Shown here: piece by piece, positions 35,505 through 44,073 of the stretch
Layout of the letters: every line of letters begins with the position of its first letter
How positions within the stretch are numbered: the first letter of the stretch is position 1
Assembly (NCBI GenBank): GCA_000378025.1
Contig: KB899087.1
Span: 3,596,001 to 3,660,000 of the forward strand
Direction of reading: 5' to 3'
DNA length: 64,000 nucleotides
Source of the DNA: Xanthobacteraceae bacterium 501b
GTDB lineage: Bacteria; Pseudomonadota; Alphaproteobacteria; Rhizobiales; Xanthobacteraceae
The notes under the pieces: model-generated
Told to the model about the DNA's origin: nothing
What the model saw: only the letters and a program-made list of their open reading frames with translations
Database searches by the model: none
Made by a program: the position numbers and the translations under genes

Positions 35505-36385
35505 GCGCGCTCCTGCCGGTGCGGGCGCCGGTCTTCACGCCTCCCCCGGGCGCGTGCGACTGCCACATGCACATCTATGGCCCGGAGGAGCTCTATCCGC
35601 CGGCCCCGGCTTCGCCGTTTCCCCCGGTCGCGGGCGGCGACATCGCCGCCTATCTGAAGGTGCGCGCCACGCTCGGCCTGACCCGCGCCGTGATTGTGCA
35701 GCCCTCGGTCTATGGCTTCGACAACCGCGCGACGCTCGACGCCTTGGCGGTGCTGGGAGCGGAGGCGCGCGGAGTCGCCGTGGTGCCGCCCCAGGTGAGC
35801 GACGCAGAACTCGAAAGGCTGACCGGCCTCGGCATACGCGGCATCCGCTTCTTCATGATCGGCGGCGGGGCGCTCGGCTGGGACGATCTGGAGACGCTGG
35901 CGGCCAAGACCGCCGCCTATGGCTGGCATGTACAGATGCAGATGGACGGGCGCCTGCTGCACGAGGAGGCGGATCGCCTCGCCCGCCTGCCGGGCCGGCT
36001 GGTGATCGACCATAATGGCAAGTTCCTGCAACCCGTCGGCCTCGATCATCCCGGTTTTGGCGCCCTGCGCCGGCTTCTCGACAATGCGCGCACCTATGTG
36101 AAAACGTCAGGCGTCTACGAGACCTCGCGCCTCGGCGCACCCGATTACACTGATGTCGCAGCGCTGGCCCGCGCGCTGATCGCCCATGCCCCGGAGCGCT
36201 GCCTGTTCGCCACCAATTGGCCCCACCCCTCCAAGCCCGGCACCCCGCCGGACGACGCCGCTCTGGTGGATCTGTTCCGCGACTGGTGCGGCAGCGAGGC
36301 GGTGGCCACGAAAATCATGACAGACAATGCGGCGGAGCTGTATGGCTTTGACCGCCCAACAGGTGAGCAGGAACGCCTCCCGTGA
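35501..36385 (+). CDS. COG3618-type amidohydrolase (2-pyrone-4,6-dicarboxylate lactonase-like)
   Basis: The 294-residue TIM-barrel hydrolase has the N-terminal metal motif CDCHMHIYGP, a VIDHNGKF strand-end motif, a YVKTSGVYE segment and the NWPHP motif close to the C-terminus, as in 2-pyrone-4,6-dicarboxylate lactonase and D-galactarolactone hydrolases/isomerases. It probably opens a lactone or hydrolyses an amide. The operon position between a 2-hydroxyacid dehydrogenase and a gamma-glutamyltransferase does not match any pathway I recognise. Confidence 0.82.
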   Translation: MSALLPVRAPVFTPPPGACDCHMHIYGPEELYPPAPASPFPPVAGGDIAAYLKVRATLGLTRAVIVQPSVYGFDNRATLDALAVLGAEARGVAVVPPQVSDAELERLTGLGIRGIRFFMIGGGALGWDDLETLAAKTAAYGWHVQMQMDGRLLHEEADRLARLPGRLVIDHNGKFLQPVGLDHPGFGALRRLLDNARTYVKTSGVYETSRLGAPDYTDVAALARALIAHAPERCLFATNWPHPSKPGTPPDDAALVDLFRDWCGSEAVATKIMTDNAAELYGFDRPTGEQERLP

Positions 36386-37986
36386 TCACGACCCAACGTA
36401 CCGACTTCTTCGGCCCGGCCCGCCCGACCCTGTTCGCCCGCGACGCGGCGATCGCCACTTCGCACCCGCTTTCCACGGCGGTCGGGCTGGAGGTGTTGCA
36501 GGCCGGCGGCAACGCCATCGACGCGGCGCTGGCGGCGGTGGCGACACAATGCGTGGTCGAGCCGGCGATGACCGGCATTGGCGGCGACTGCTTCGTGCTC
36601 TACGCGCCCAAGGGCCAGCCGACCGTGGCGCTCAATGGCAGCGGCCGCGCGCCGATGGCCGCCAGCGTCGAGGCGCTGAAGGCGGCGGGGCTCACCAGCG
36701 AGATTCCCCGCACCAGCCCGCATGCCGTCACCGTGCCGGGCGCGATTTCCGCCTGGACGCGCCTGCACGCCGACTATGCCAGCCTGCCGCTCGACCGGCT
36801 GTTCGCCCGCGCCATCGACTATGCCGAGAACGGCTACCCGATCGCCCAGCGCGTCGCCTTCGACTGGGCCGACGATTTCCCCCTGCTGGTGCAGGACGAG
36901 AACGCCACCGCCTTCTTCCTCAAGGACGGCAAGCCCTTGGTGGCCGGCGACCGCCACGCCCAGCCGCTGCTCGGCCAGCGCCTGCGCGACATCGCGGCCC
37001 GTGGCGCGGCCGCCTTCTATGAGGGCGAGACCGCGCACTCCGTGGTGCGCTATCTCAACAGCCTCGGCGGCCTGCACACGCTGGACGATTTCGCGGCGAT
37101 GACGAACGGTGCCTTCTACACCACGCCGATCTCCAGCGAGTACCGCGGCTATACCGTGGAAGAGTGCCCGCCCAATGGCCAGGGCCTGGCGGCGCTGATG
37201 ATCCTCAACATCCTCAGCGAATTCGACCTCGGCGAGGGAATGTCGCTCGCCGACCGGGTACATCTCCACGCCGAGGCCGGCAAGCTCGCCTATTACAACC
37301 GCGACGCGCTGCTCGCCGACCCCTCGGCGATGACGGTGCCGGTGGAAACCCTGCTCTCGCGCGAGACCGCCCGCCGTCTGGCGGCGCGGATCGACATGAA
37401 GCGCGCCCTGCCGCCGGCGCTGTGGGACGAACCCGAGCACAAGGACACGGTCTATATCAGCGTGGTCGACCGTGACGGCAACATGGTGTCCTTCATCAAC
37501 TCGCTGTTCCACGGCTATGGCTCGACCCGCGTCGACCCGGCGACCGGCGTGCTGCTGCATTCGCGCGGCGCCTCGTTCCGGCTGATCGAGGGCCACCCCA
37601 ACGCCATCGCTGGCGGCAAGCGGCCGATGCACACCATCATTCCCGGCATGCTGCGCCGGGATGGCGAGGCCGTGGGCACGTTCGGCGTGATGGGCGGGCA
37701 GTACCAGGCCTCCGGCCACGCGGCGCTGCTGTCGGGCCTGCTCGACCGCGGCCTCGACCTGCAGAACGCGGTGGATGCGCCGCGTTCCTTCGCCCATGAC
37801 GGCGTGCTGGAGATCGAACCCACCTATCCGGAAAGCCTACCCGCCGAGCTGGAAGCGCGCGGCCACAAGGTCACCTCCGCCATCGAGCCCTTCGGCGGGG
37901 CGCAGATCATCCTGCGCGACACCGCCAGCGGCTTCCTGATGGCCGGTTCCGATCCGCGCAAGGATGGCTGCGCGCTGGGCTTCTGA
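36382..37986 (+). CDS. Gamma-glutamyltransferase-family hydrolase
   Basis: The 534-residue proenzyme has the GGT N-terminal signature (ATSHPLSTAVGLEVLQAGGN, trimmed to HPLSTAVGLEVLQAGGN) and the autocleavage site at Thr356 in HKDTVYISVVD, the nucleophile of the small subunit. The usual signal peptide is missing, so it probably works in the cytoplasm, and the substrate-binding region differs from E. coli GGT. It may hydrolyse a gamma-glutamyl or related amide produced in the pathway. It is the last gene of the operon, with GTG start overlapping the preceding stop by 4 bp, and a convergent hairpin follows. Confidence 0.87.
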   Translation: MITTQRTDFFGPARPTLFARDAAIATSHPLSTAVGLEVLQAGGNAIDAALAAVATQCVVEPAMTGIGGDCFVLYAPKGQPTVALNGSGRAPMAASVEALKAAGLTSEIPRTSPHAVTVPGAISAWTRLHADYASLPLDRLFARAIDYAENGYPIAQRVAFDWADDFPLLVQDENATAFFLKDGKPLVAGDRHAQPLLGQRLRDIAARGAAAFYEGETAHSVVRYLNSLGGLHTLDDFAAMTNGAFYTTPISSEYRGYTVEECPPNGQGLAALMILNILSEFDLGEGMSLADRVHLHAEAGKLAYYNRDALLADPSAMTVPVETLLSRETARRLAARIDMKRALPPALWDEPEHKDTVYISVVDRDGNMVSFINSLFHGYGSTRVDPATGVLLHSRGASFRLIEGHPNAIAGGKRPMHTIIPGMLRRDGEAVGTFGVMGGQYQASGHAALLSGLLDRGLDLQNAVDAPRSFAHDGVLEIEPTYPESLPAELEARGHKVTSAIEPFGGAQIILRDTASGFLMAGSDPRKDGCALGF

Positions 37987-37995
37987 GGCCTGATC

Positions 37996-38022
37996 CCGTG
38001 GGGCGCCTCAGGCGCTCCACGG
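37996..38022. terminator. Bidirectional hairpin between convergent operons
   Basis: CCGTGGGGCGCC (37996-38007) pairs with GGCGCTCCACGG (38011-38022), 12 bp with one G-T wobble. The three-base loop TCA (38008-38010) is the stop codon of the leftward GAF gene. The hairpin lies 10 bp after the gamma-glutamyltransferase stop and should end or stabilise both transcripts. Confidence 0.7.
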
Positions 38023-38598
38023 TTCGAGGCTCTCCGCCACCTCGGCGACGCGCCGCGGGCCGCCAAGCCCCATCCACACGGCGGCGGCGCAGGCGGCGAA
38101 CAGCTTCTGCACAAGCATGTCGGTCTCATCATAGATGTAGCGGGCCTGCGAGGCGGTGTTGAACATGCCGATCACCTCCCCCTTCCACATCACAGGCACA
38201 TAGATCGAGCAGCCGACCCGCCCGGTCTTGATGATCTGGCGGAAGATCGGGTCAATGTCGGTGTTCGGCACCACCGCCGCCTGCCTTGTCTGCACCGTGT
38301 GGCCGGGCCGGCTGTCGGTGACGGAGATGCGCGCCCGGCCGAGGCCGAAATTATCGGCGAACACGATCATGTGGTCGCGGCTCGGCGCGATGAAGAAGCA
38401 GGCGGAGACGACGAACTGCGTCTCGCCCGGCTTCAGCGCGCCCGGCTGGTTCACCGCGTCGGGATCGCCGAGCAACCCGCGGGTGGCATTGGTGAAGTGG
38501 CGCACGCCTTCCTCGGGGTCGCTCTCGCGCCAGACCGCCTCATTGGCATCGTGCAGCACCGCGATGGCGCGGGCGTGGAAATCGGCGGGACGGGTCAT
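38008..38598 (-). CDS. GAF-domain protein
   Basis: The 196-residue protein contains one GAF-like domain (about 55-175: VSACFFIAPSRDHMIVFADNFG, then VQTRQAAVVPNTDID, then GRVGCSIYVPVMWKGEVIGMFN; each quoted loosely, cores FFIAPSRDHMIV and YVPVMWKGEVIGMF). Single GAF proteins bind small molecules or sense redox state. It lies 8 bp after the TRZ/ATZ amidohydrolase in the Dpp operon. The short linkage suggests it senses the substrate or product of that enzyme. ATG 38598 is preferred to an upstream ATG that would overlap the amidohydrolase gene. Confidence 0.75.
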   Translation of the reverse strand: MTRPADFHARAIAVLHDANEAVWRESDPEEGVRHFTNATRGLLGDPDAVNQPGALKPGETQFVVSACFFIAPSRDHMIVFADNFGLGRARISVTDSRPGHTVQTRQAAVVPNTDIDPIFRQIIKTGRVGCSIYVPVMWKGEVIGMFNTASQARYIYDETDMLVQKLFAACAAAVWMGLGGPRRVAEVAESLEPWSA

Positions 38599-38606
38599 GA
38601 TGTCAC

Positions 38607-40109
38607 TCAGTGGCTGAGGCGGGCGGGATAGGTGTCGGCGGCGATGTCCATGCACTGGCAGCGGCGATAGATGCGCTCGTAATGCGGGGAGATGCGCTCC
38701 ACATCGATTTCCGAGGCGGCAAGCTGCGGCGCGATGCGTGTGTGCGCCTCGCGGATTTCCTCGATGATCGCCGCCTCATCGATGCGGGTCAGCCGGCCGT
38801 CGCGCTCGATCACCGCGCCATCGACCATGACGAGATCGACCTCCGCCCGGCTCGCCGCATAGACCAGCTGGTTCACCGCATTGTTGAGCGGGGTGAAGGG
38901 GATGCGGTCGAGCCGGTAGCCGACGAGATCGGCGACACGTCCCGCCTCCACCGCGCCCAGCTCCTTGTCGCGGCCGAGCGCCCGCGCCCCGCCCATGGTG
39001 GCGGCATGGAACGCCTCCTCGGCGCCGACCCAGTCCGTGTGGTCGCCGCGCAGCTTCTGCAGCAGCGCGGCCAGATAAAGCGCGTTCTGCATGTCGGTGC
39101 CCTCGATCGAGCCGCAGCCATCGGTGCCAAGGCTGACATTCACCCCGGCCTTCAGCAGTTCGCGCACCGGCGCGAGGCCGGAGCCAACCTTCAGATTGGA
39201 CGGCGGGTTGTGCTGGATAGACACCCCCGTCTTCGCCAGCAGCTCGATCTCGCGCGGGTTGAGCCAGATGCCGTGGATGAAGGCGGTCTTCGGCTTCATG
39301 AAACCGATGCGGTGGAGATATTCGATCATGGTCGAGCCGTAGAACAGATGGCCCGTCACCACCTGCATCCGCGTCTCCTGCACATGGATCATCAGCGGCA
39401 GGTCGAAATCATCCGCCATGCGGCGCACGTCGAGCAGGAACTCCTGCGTGCAGCGCTGCGGCGCCGAGGGCGCGGCCATATAGGCGACGCGGTGGGTCGA
39501 GGGGTGATGGTCGCGCGCGAGCCCGCGCACGAAGTCGAGCAGTTCGGCGCCGCTATACATGCGGGTGCCGTCGAATTCGGCGAGCAGGTCCTTGGGGAAT
39601 TCCTCGTCGACGAAGGGCACGGCGCGGAAGAACGGCTTGTCGAACAAGGTGATGCCGACATTGGCGCGGATGCCGATGTCCTCATAGGCCTGGAACACCT
39701 GCTCGACATGGTCGGGGCGGATGCGCGGGCTCTGGTTGGTGTCGTCGCACAGCGTGGTGGTGCCGCTCCTCACCGCCTCGATGGCGCCGATCATGGTGCG
39801 CAGATACACGTCGCGCGGCGTCAGCTCGATCGGCTTGAGCGGGCGGACATAGTTCATCCAGAGCTCGAGCGGCAAATTGTCCTTGCGGCCCTTGTAGAAG
39901 CCTTCATGGCTGTGATGGTGGCCATTGATGAGGCCGGCGGCGATCAACAGCTCGCGCCCATCGATCACCTCGCCAGCGGCCGGCTCGCGCGCGCCAGCGG
40001 GGCGGATTTCGGTGATCACGCGGCCGTCGATCTCGATGTCGACCGGCGCCGGCGACGGGGTAGCGGCCTCGCCGAGAAGGGCGCGGCAGTTGAGAATCGT
40101 GGTTTTCAC
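38607..40109 (-). CDS. TRZ/ATZ-type amidohydrolase
   Basis: The 500-residue protein is of the chlorohydrolase/deaminase class of amidohydrolases. It has the HxH metal motif (His64 and His66 in NGHHHSHE), a central metal/catalytic region MIHVQET and FIHGIWL, and the Asp of LGTDGCGS. Relatives remove chloride or amino groups from s-triazines, guanine, S-adenosylhomocysteine or similar nitrogen rings. It lies in an operon with a Dpp/Opp importer and overlaps the ATPase gene by 4 bp, so the importer probably supplies its substrate. About 40 residues longer than typical, mainly at the C-terminus. Confidence 0.85.
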   Translation of the reverse strand: MKTTILNCRALLGEAATPSPAPVDIEIDGRVITEIRPAGAREPAAGEVIDGRELLIAAGLINGHHHSHEGFYKGRKDNLPLELWMNYVRPLKPIELTPRDVYLRTMIGAIEAVRSGTTTLCDDTNQSPRIRPDHVEQVFQAYEDIGIRANVGITLFDKPFFRAVPFVDEEFPKDLLAEFDGTRMYSGAELLDFVRGLARDHHPSTHRVAYMAAPSAPQRCTQEFLLDVRRMADDFDLPLMIHVQETRMQVVTGHLFYGSTMIEYLHRIGFMKPKTAFIHGIWLNPREIELLAKTGVSIQHNPPSNLKVGSGLAPVRELLKAGVNVSLGTDGCGSIEGTDMQNALYLAALLQKLRGDHTDWVGAEEAFHAATMGGARALGRDKELGAVEAGRVADLVGYRLDRIPFTPLNNAVNQLVYAASRAEVDLVMVDGAVIERDGRLTRIDEAAIIEEIREAHTRIAPQLAASEIDVERISPHYERIYRRCQCMDIAADTYPARLSH

Positions 40110-41164
40110 GCGGCGTCTCCCGATGTGGCGAGGCAGTTTTCATTGGCGGGCGGGCAGGACGGCAGCCGTCCCTCCTCCACGGCATGGCAGGCGACGAGGG
40201 CCGCCTCGACGCGGAGCGGCCGCGGCCGCTCGCGGGCGCAGCGCGCATTGGCCAGCGGGCAGCGGGGGTGAAAGGCGCAGCCCGTCGGCGGGGCGAGCGG
40301 GCTCGGCACCTCGCCGGACAGTCGCGCGCGGGCGCGTTTCGGCGCGCGCGGATCGGGCACCGTGTCGAGCAGCAGCCTTGTATAGGGGTGCAGCGGGCGG
40401 GCGAGGATCTGGGCCGCATCGCCCTGCTCGACCAGCCGGCCGAGATACATCACCCCCATCGCGTCGGCCATGTGGGCGACGACGGCGAGATTGTGCGAGA
40501 TCAGCAGATAGGTCAGCCCACGCTCGCGTTGCAGGCGCTTCATCAAATTGAGGATCTGCGCCTGCACCGACACATCGAGCGCCGAGGTCGGCTCGTCGCA
40601 GACGATGAAGGCCGGGTTCGCCGCCAGCGCCCGGGCGATGGAGATGCGCTGGCGCTGGCCGCCGGAAAACTGGTGCGGAAACTTGGCGGTGTCGCCCGGC
40701 GACAGACCGACCGTCTCCAGAAGCTCCGCCACCCGCGCCGTGAGCGCCGCCCCGCGCGTCATCAGCCCATGGGTGAGGATCGGCTCGGCAATGATCCGGC
40801 CGACCCGCCAGCGCGGATTCAGGCTCGCATAGGGATCCTGGAAGATCATCTGCAGATTGCGGCGGTAGGGCATGGCCGCGTGGCGGGTGCGGAATCCCGC
40901 AATGTCGACGCCCATGAAGGAGACGCTGCCGCCGCTCGGCGGCTGGATGCCGGCGATGGTGCGGGCGATGGTGGACTTGCCGCAGCCCGATTCCCCCACC
41001 AGCGCAAAGGTGGAGCCGCGCGTCACCTCGAATTCCACCTCCTCCACCGCATGCACGGTGCGCCGGCCGGCGCCGGTGACAAGCCGCTTGATGAGGGAAG
41101 GCGAGGCATCGAAGCGCACGGTGAGCCGGTCGACCGAGAGGATCGTGTCCTTGCCCCCGCTCAT
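40106..41164 (-). CDS. Dipeptide/oligopeptide-type ABC transporter ATP-binding protein (DppF family)
   Basis: The 352-residue ATPase has Walker A GESGCGKST, signature FSGGQRQRISIARA, Walker B FIVCDEPTSALD, the switch His in LISHNLAVV and the Dpp/Opp C-terminal Cys-rich oligopeptide-transport domain (GCAFHPRCPLANARC). The four Cys (about 290-320) are those that bind an iron-sulfur cluster in relatives. It overlaps its partner ATPase gene by 4 bp. Confidence 0.9.
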   Translation of the reverse strand: MSGGKDTILSVDRLTVRFDASPSLIKRLVTGAGRRTVHAVEEVEFEVTRGSTFALVGESGCGKSTIARTIAGIQPPSGGSVSFMGVDIAGFRTRHAAMPYRRNLQMIFQDPYASLNPRWRVGRIIAEPILTHGLMTRGAALTARVAELLETVGLSPGDTAKFPHQFSGGQRQRISIARALAANPAFIVCDEPTSALDVSVQAQILNLMKRLQRERGLTYLLISHNLAVVAHMADAMGVMYLGRLVEQGDAAQILARPLHPYTRLLLDTVPDPRAPKRARARLSGEVPSPLAPPTGCAFHPRCPLANARCARERPRPLRVEAALVACHAVEEGRLPSCPPANENCLATSGDAA

Positions 41165-42141
41165 GCCGCGCTCCTCGCCACGGGGTCGGCCAGCCAGCAG
41201 GCGACCTCGGAGGCGCCCACCGCGAAGGTCGGTGGGCGCTCGCTGGCGCAGCGCACCAGCGCGTGCGGGCAGCGCGGATGGAAGGCACAGCCCGGCACCG
41301 GCGCATCGGGGCGCGGCATCGAGCCGGGAATCTGCGCCAGCTCCACATCCCGCCGGTGCATGTCGGGGATCGAGGCCATCAGCCCGCGCGTATAGGGATG
41401 GGCCGCCTCCGCGAGCAGGCGGGCGGTCGGCCCCACCTCGACCAGCCTGCCGGCATACATCACCGCCACCCGGTCGGCGACCTCGGCGATCACGCCCATA
41501 TCATGCGTCACCAGCATCACGGCGGTGCCGCGCTCGCGGCACATGGCGCGCAGCAGGTCGAGGATCTGCGCCTGGATCGACACGTCCAACGCCGTGGTCG
41601 GCTCATCGGCGATGATGAGGCGCGGCTCGCAGCTGAAGGCGAGCGCCAGCACCACGCGCTGGCGCATGCCGCCGGACATTTCGTGTGGGTAGCTCGCCAG
41701 CCGCTCGCGCGGGGCGGGAATGCCGACCTCCGCCAGCAGCCGCGCGGCGCGCTCCACCGCTTCCGGCTGTGTCAGGTCCAGATGGGTGCGGATGGTCTCG
41801 GTCAGCTGGTCGCCGATGGTCATCAGTGGATCGAGGCTGGTCAGCGGGTCCTGGAATACGGCGGCGATCTCCTTGCCGCGCAGGGCACGCATCGCATCCT
41901 CGTCCAGCGTGTCGATCCGGCGCCCGTCGAACAGGATGCGCCCCGCCGCCTGCCGGGCCGGGGGCTCCAGCAGGCCGAGCACGGCGGTGCCGGTGACCGA
42001 CTTGCCGGCGCCGGATTCGCCGACGACGCCGAGGATTTCGCCGCCGGCGATCTCGAACGACACATCGTCAATCGCGGTCATCGCCCGGCCGCGCCGGGCG
42101 ATCTCGACCCGGAGGCCCTCGACCTTCAGCAGCGCCGTCAT
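41161..42141 (-). CDS. Dipeptide/oligopeptide-type ABC transporter ATP-binding protein (DppD family)
   Basis: The 326-residue ATPase has Walker A GESGAGKSV, signature MSGGMRQRVVLALA, Walker B LIIADEPTTALD, the switch His in LVTHDMGVI and the C-terminal GCAFHPRCPHAL element. The start ATG 42141 overlaps the stop of the permease gene by 4 bp; the in-frame upstream extension is a shadow of that gene. Confidence 0.9.
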   Translation of the reverse strand: MTALLKVEGLRVEIARRGRAMTAIDDVSFEIAGGEILGVVGESGAGKSVTGTAVLGLLEPPARQAAGRILFDGRRIDTLDEDAMRALRGKEIAAVFQDPLTSLDPLMTIGDQLTETIRTHLDLTQPEAVERAARLLAEVGIPAPRERLASYPHEMSGGMRQRVVLALAFSCEPRLIIADEPTTALDVSIQAQILDLLRAMCRERGTAVMLVTHDMGVIAEVADRVAVMYAGRLVEVGPTARLLAEAAHPYTRGLMASIPDMHRRDVELAQIPGSMPRPDAPVPGCAFHPRCPHALVRCASERPPTFAVGASEVACWLADPVARSAA

Positions 42142-43070
42142 GAGGCGAGCTTCGGGTTGAGCGCGTCGCGCAGCCAGTCGCCGAAGACGTTCACCGACAG
42201 CGACAGCAGCACCAGCAGCAGCCCCGGCAAAGCGCTGATCCACCAGTCGCCGGAGAACACGAACTCATTGCCGATCCGCACCAGCGAGCCGAGCGAGGGC
42301 TGGGTGGAGGGCAGGCCGACGCCGAGGAAGGAGAGGGTGGATTCAGTGAGGATCGCCAAAGCGAGGTTGATGGTGGCGATCACCAGCACCGGGCCCAGCA
42401 CATTGGGCAGAATGTGCGAGATGAGGATGCGCGGCGTGCTCACCCCGGTCACCTTCGCCGCCAGCACATAGTCGCGCCCGCGCTCCACCAGCACGAGGCC
42501 GCGCACCGTGCGGGCATATTGCACCCAGAACGAGGCGGCGATGGCCGCAATCAGGATCGGCACCGCCAGCTCGGCGTGGAGTTCTTGCGGCATGGCGGTG
42601 CGCGCCACCCCGTCGATCAGCAGGGCGATGAGGATGGCGGGAAAGCTCAGCTGCACATCGGCCGCGCGCATGATGAAGGCGTCGAGCACCCCACCGAAAT
42701 AGCCGGCGATCAGCCCAAGCAGCACGCCGGCAAGGGCGGCGGCGGCGACACTGGCGAGGCCCACCACCAGTGAGGTGCGCAGCCCGTAGAGCATGGCCGA
42801 GAGCATGTCGCGGCCCTGCGGGTCGGTGCCGAGCAGATAGACATCGCCGAACATTCCCTCGACGCCGGGCGGCAGGCGGGCATCGGCGGCATTGGCGGCG
42901 GCGGGGTCGAAAGCGTCATAGGGCGCCAGGACAGGCGCGCCCATCGCCGCGACCAGCAAAGCGAGGCCGACCAGCGCGGCGAGGATCGCCACCGGCGAGC
43001 GGCGGAAGCGATAGGCGAGATCGCCCTGCCACCAGTGGCCCATGCTGCGACGAAGAGCGACGAGGCTCAT
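42138..43070 (-). CDS. Dipeptide/oligopeptide-type ABC transporter permease (DppC family)
   Basis: The 310-residue permease has an N-terminal OppC domain, about six membrane segments, the DppC pattern LLGTDPQGRDMLSAMLYG and the loop TGVSTPRILISHILPNVLGPV (core TPRILISHILPN), which contacts the ATPases. The start is ATG 43070 with GGAGGACGGC upstream; the frame upstream is a shadow of the DppB gene. It overlaps DppB by 4 bp. Confidence 0.88.
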   Translation of the reverse strand: MSLVALRRSMGHWWQGDLAYRFRRSPVAILAALVGLALLVAAMGAPVLAPYDAFDPAAANAADARLPPGVEGMFGDVYLLGTDPQGRDMLSAMLYGLRTSLVVGLASVAAAALAGVLLGLIAGYFGGVLDAFIMRAADVQLSFPAILIALLIDGVARTAMPQELHAELAVPILIAAIAASFWVQYARTVRGLVLVERGRDYVLAAKVTGVSTPRILISHILPNVLGPVLVIATINLALAILTESTLSFLGVGLPSTQPSLGSLVRIGNEFVFSGDWWISALPGLLLVLLSLSVNVFGDWLRDALNPKLAS

Positions 43071-44050
43071 GCCGTCCTCCTCACGCCGCCACCCGACCGC
43101 ACGCGCGGGTCGATGGCGAGATAGGCGAGGTCCACCGCCAGATTGATCACGGCGAAGCACAGGGCGATCAGCACGAGATAGGCGGCGAGAAGCGGCACAT
43201 CGGCGAACTGGATCGCCTGGATCACCAGAAGCCCCAGCCCCGGCCACTGGAACACCGTCTCGACGATGATGGAGAAGGCGAACACATTGCCGAACTGCAG
43301 CCCGATCATGGTCACCACAGGCACCAGCGTATTGCGCAGCGCGTGGCGATACTGGATCGCGCGCGGCTTCAGCCCCCGCGCCCGCGCGAAGCGGATGAAG
43401 TCGGCGCGCATCACCTCCAGCATCTCCGCCCGCGCCAGCCGCAGGATCAGCGCCAGCTGGAACACGCCCAGCGTGACGGCGGGCAGCACCAGCGCGCGCA
43501 GGCCGCTTGTGGTGAGCAGGCCGGTCGTCCAGCCGCCGATCTCCACCACCTGGCCCCGCCCGAAGGAGGGCAGCCAGCCGAGCCAGACCGAGAAGAACAG
43601 GATCAGAGCGATGCCGATCAGGAAGGTCGGCAGCGCCACGCCGATCAGCGAGGCCGCCATCAGCGCCTGCGCCGCCCAATGGTCGCGGTGGAGCGCGGTC
43701 CACACCCCCAGCGGCACGCCGAGGCCGGTGGCGATCAGCATGGAGATCAGCGCCAGCTCCAGCGTCGCCGGGAAGCGCTCGGCGATCAGCGTCGCCACGG
43801 GCTGGCCGAAGCGGTACGACATGCCGAAATCGCCGGTCAGCGCATGGCCGACAAAGCGGGCGAACTGGAGGATGAAGGCATCGTCCAGCCCCAGCGCCGC
43901 GCGCATCGCCTCGCGATCGGCGAGGCTGGCGCTCTGGCCGACCATGTTGTTGACGGGATCGCCGACATAGCGGAACAGCGCGAAGCTGACGAAGGCCGCG
44001 ACGAGCAGCACGAGCACGGTCTGCCCGAACCGTCCGAGAACGAAGCTCAT
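43067..44050 (-). CDS. Dipeptide/oligopeptide-type ABC transporter permease (DppB family)
   Basis: The 327-residue permease has about six membrane segments, an N-terminal FVLGRFGQTVLVLLVAAF helix, and the family loop ARGLKPRAIQYRHALRNTLVPV (core KPRAIQYRHALRNT). It partners DppC in the channel. It lies 23 bp after the binding-protein gene. Confidence 0.88.
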   Translation of the reverse strand: MSFVLGRFGQTVLVLLVAAFVSFALFRYVGDPVNNMVGQSASLADREAMRAALGLDDAFILQFARFVGHALTGDFGMSYRFGQPVATLIAERFPATLELALISMLIATGLGVPLGVWTALHRDHWAAQALMAASLIGVALPTFLIGIALILFFSVWLGWLPSFGRGQVVEIGGWTTGLLTTSGLRALVLPAVTLGVFQLALILRLARAEMLEVMRADFIRFARARGLKPRAIQYRHALRNTLVPVVTMIGLQFGNVFAFSIIVETVFQWPGLGLLVIQAIQFADVPLLAAYLVLIALCFAVINLAVDLAYLAIDPRVRSGGGVRRTA

Positions 44051-44073
44051 GTCGCGGCCTCCCTTTCAGAACG

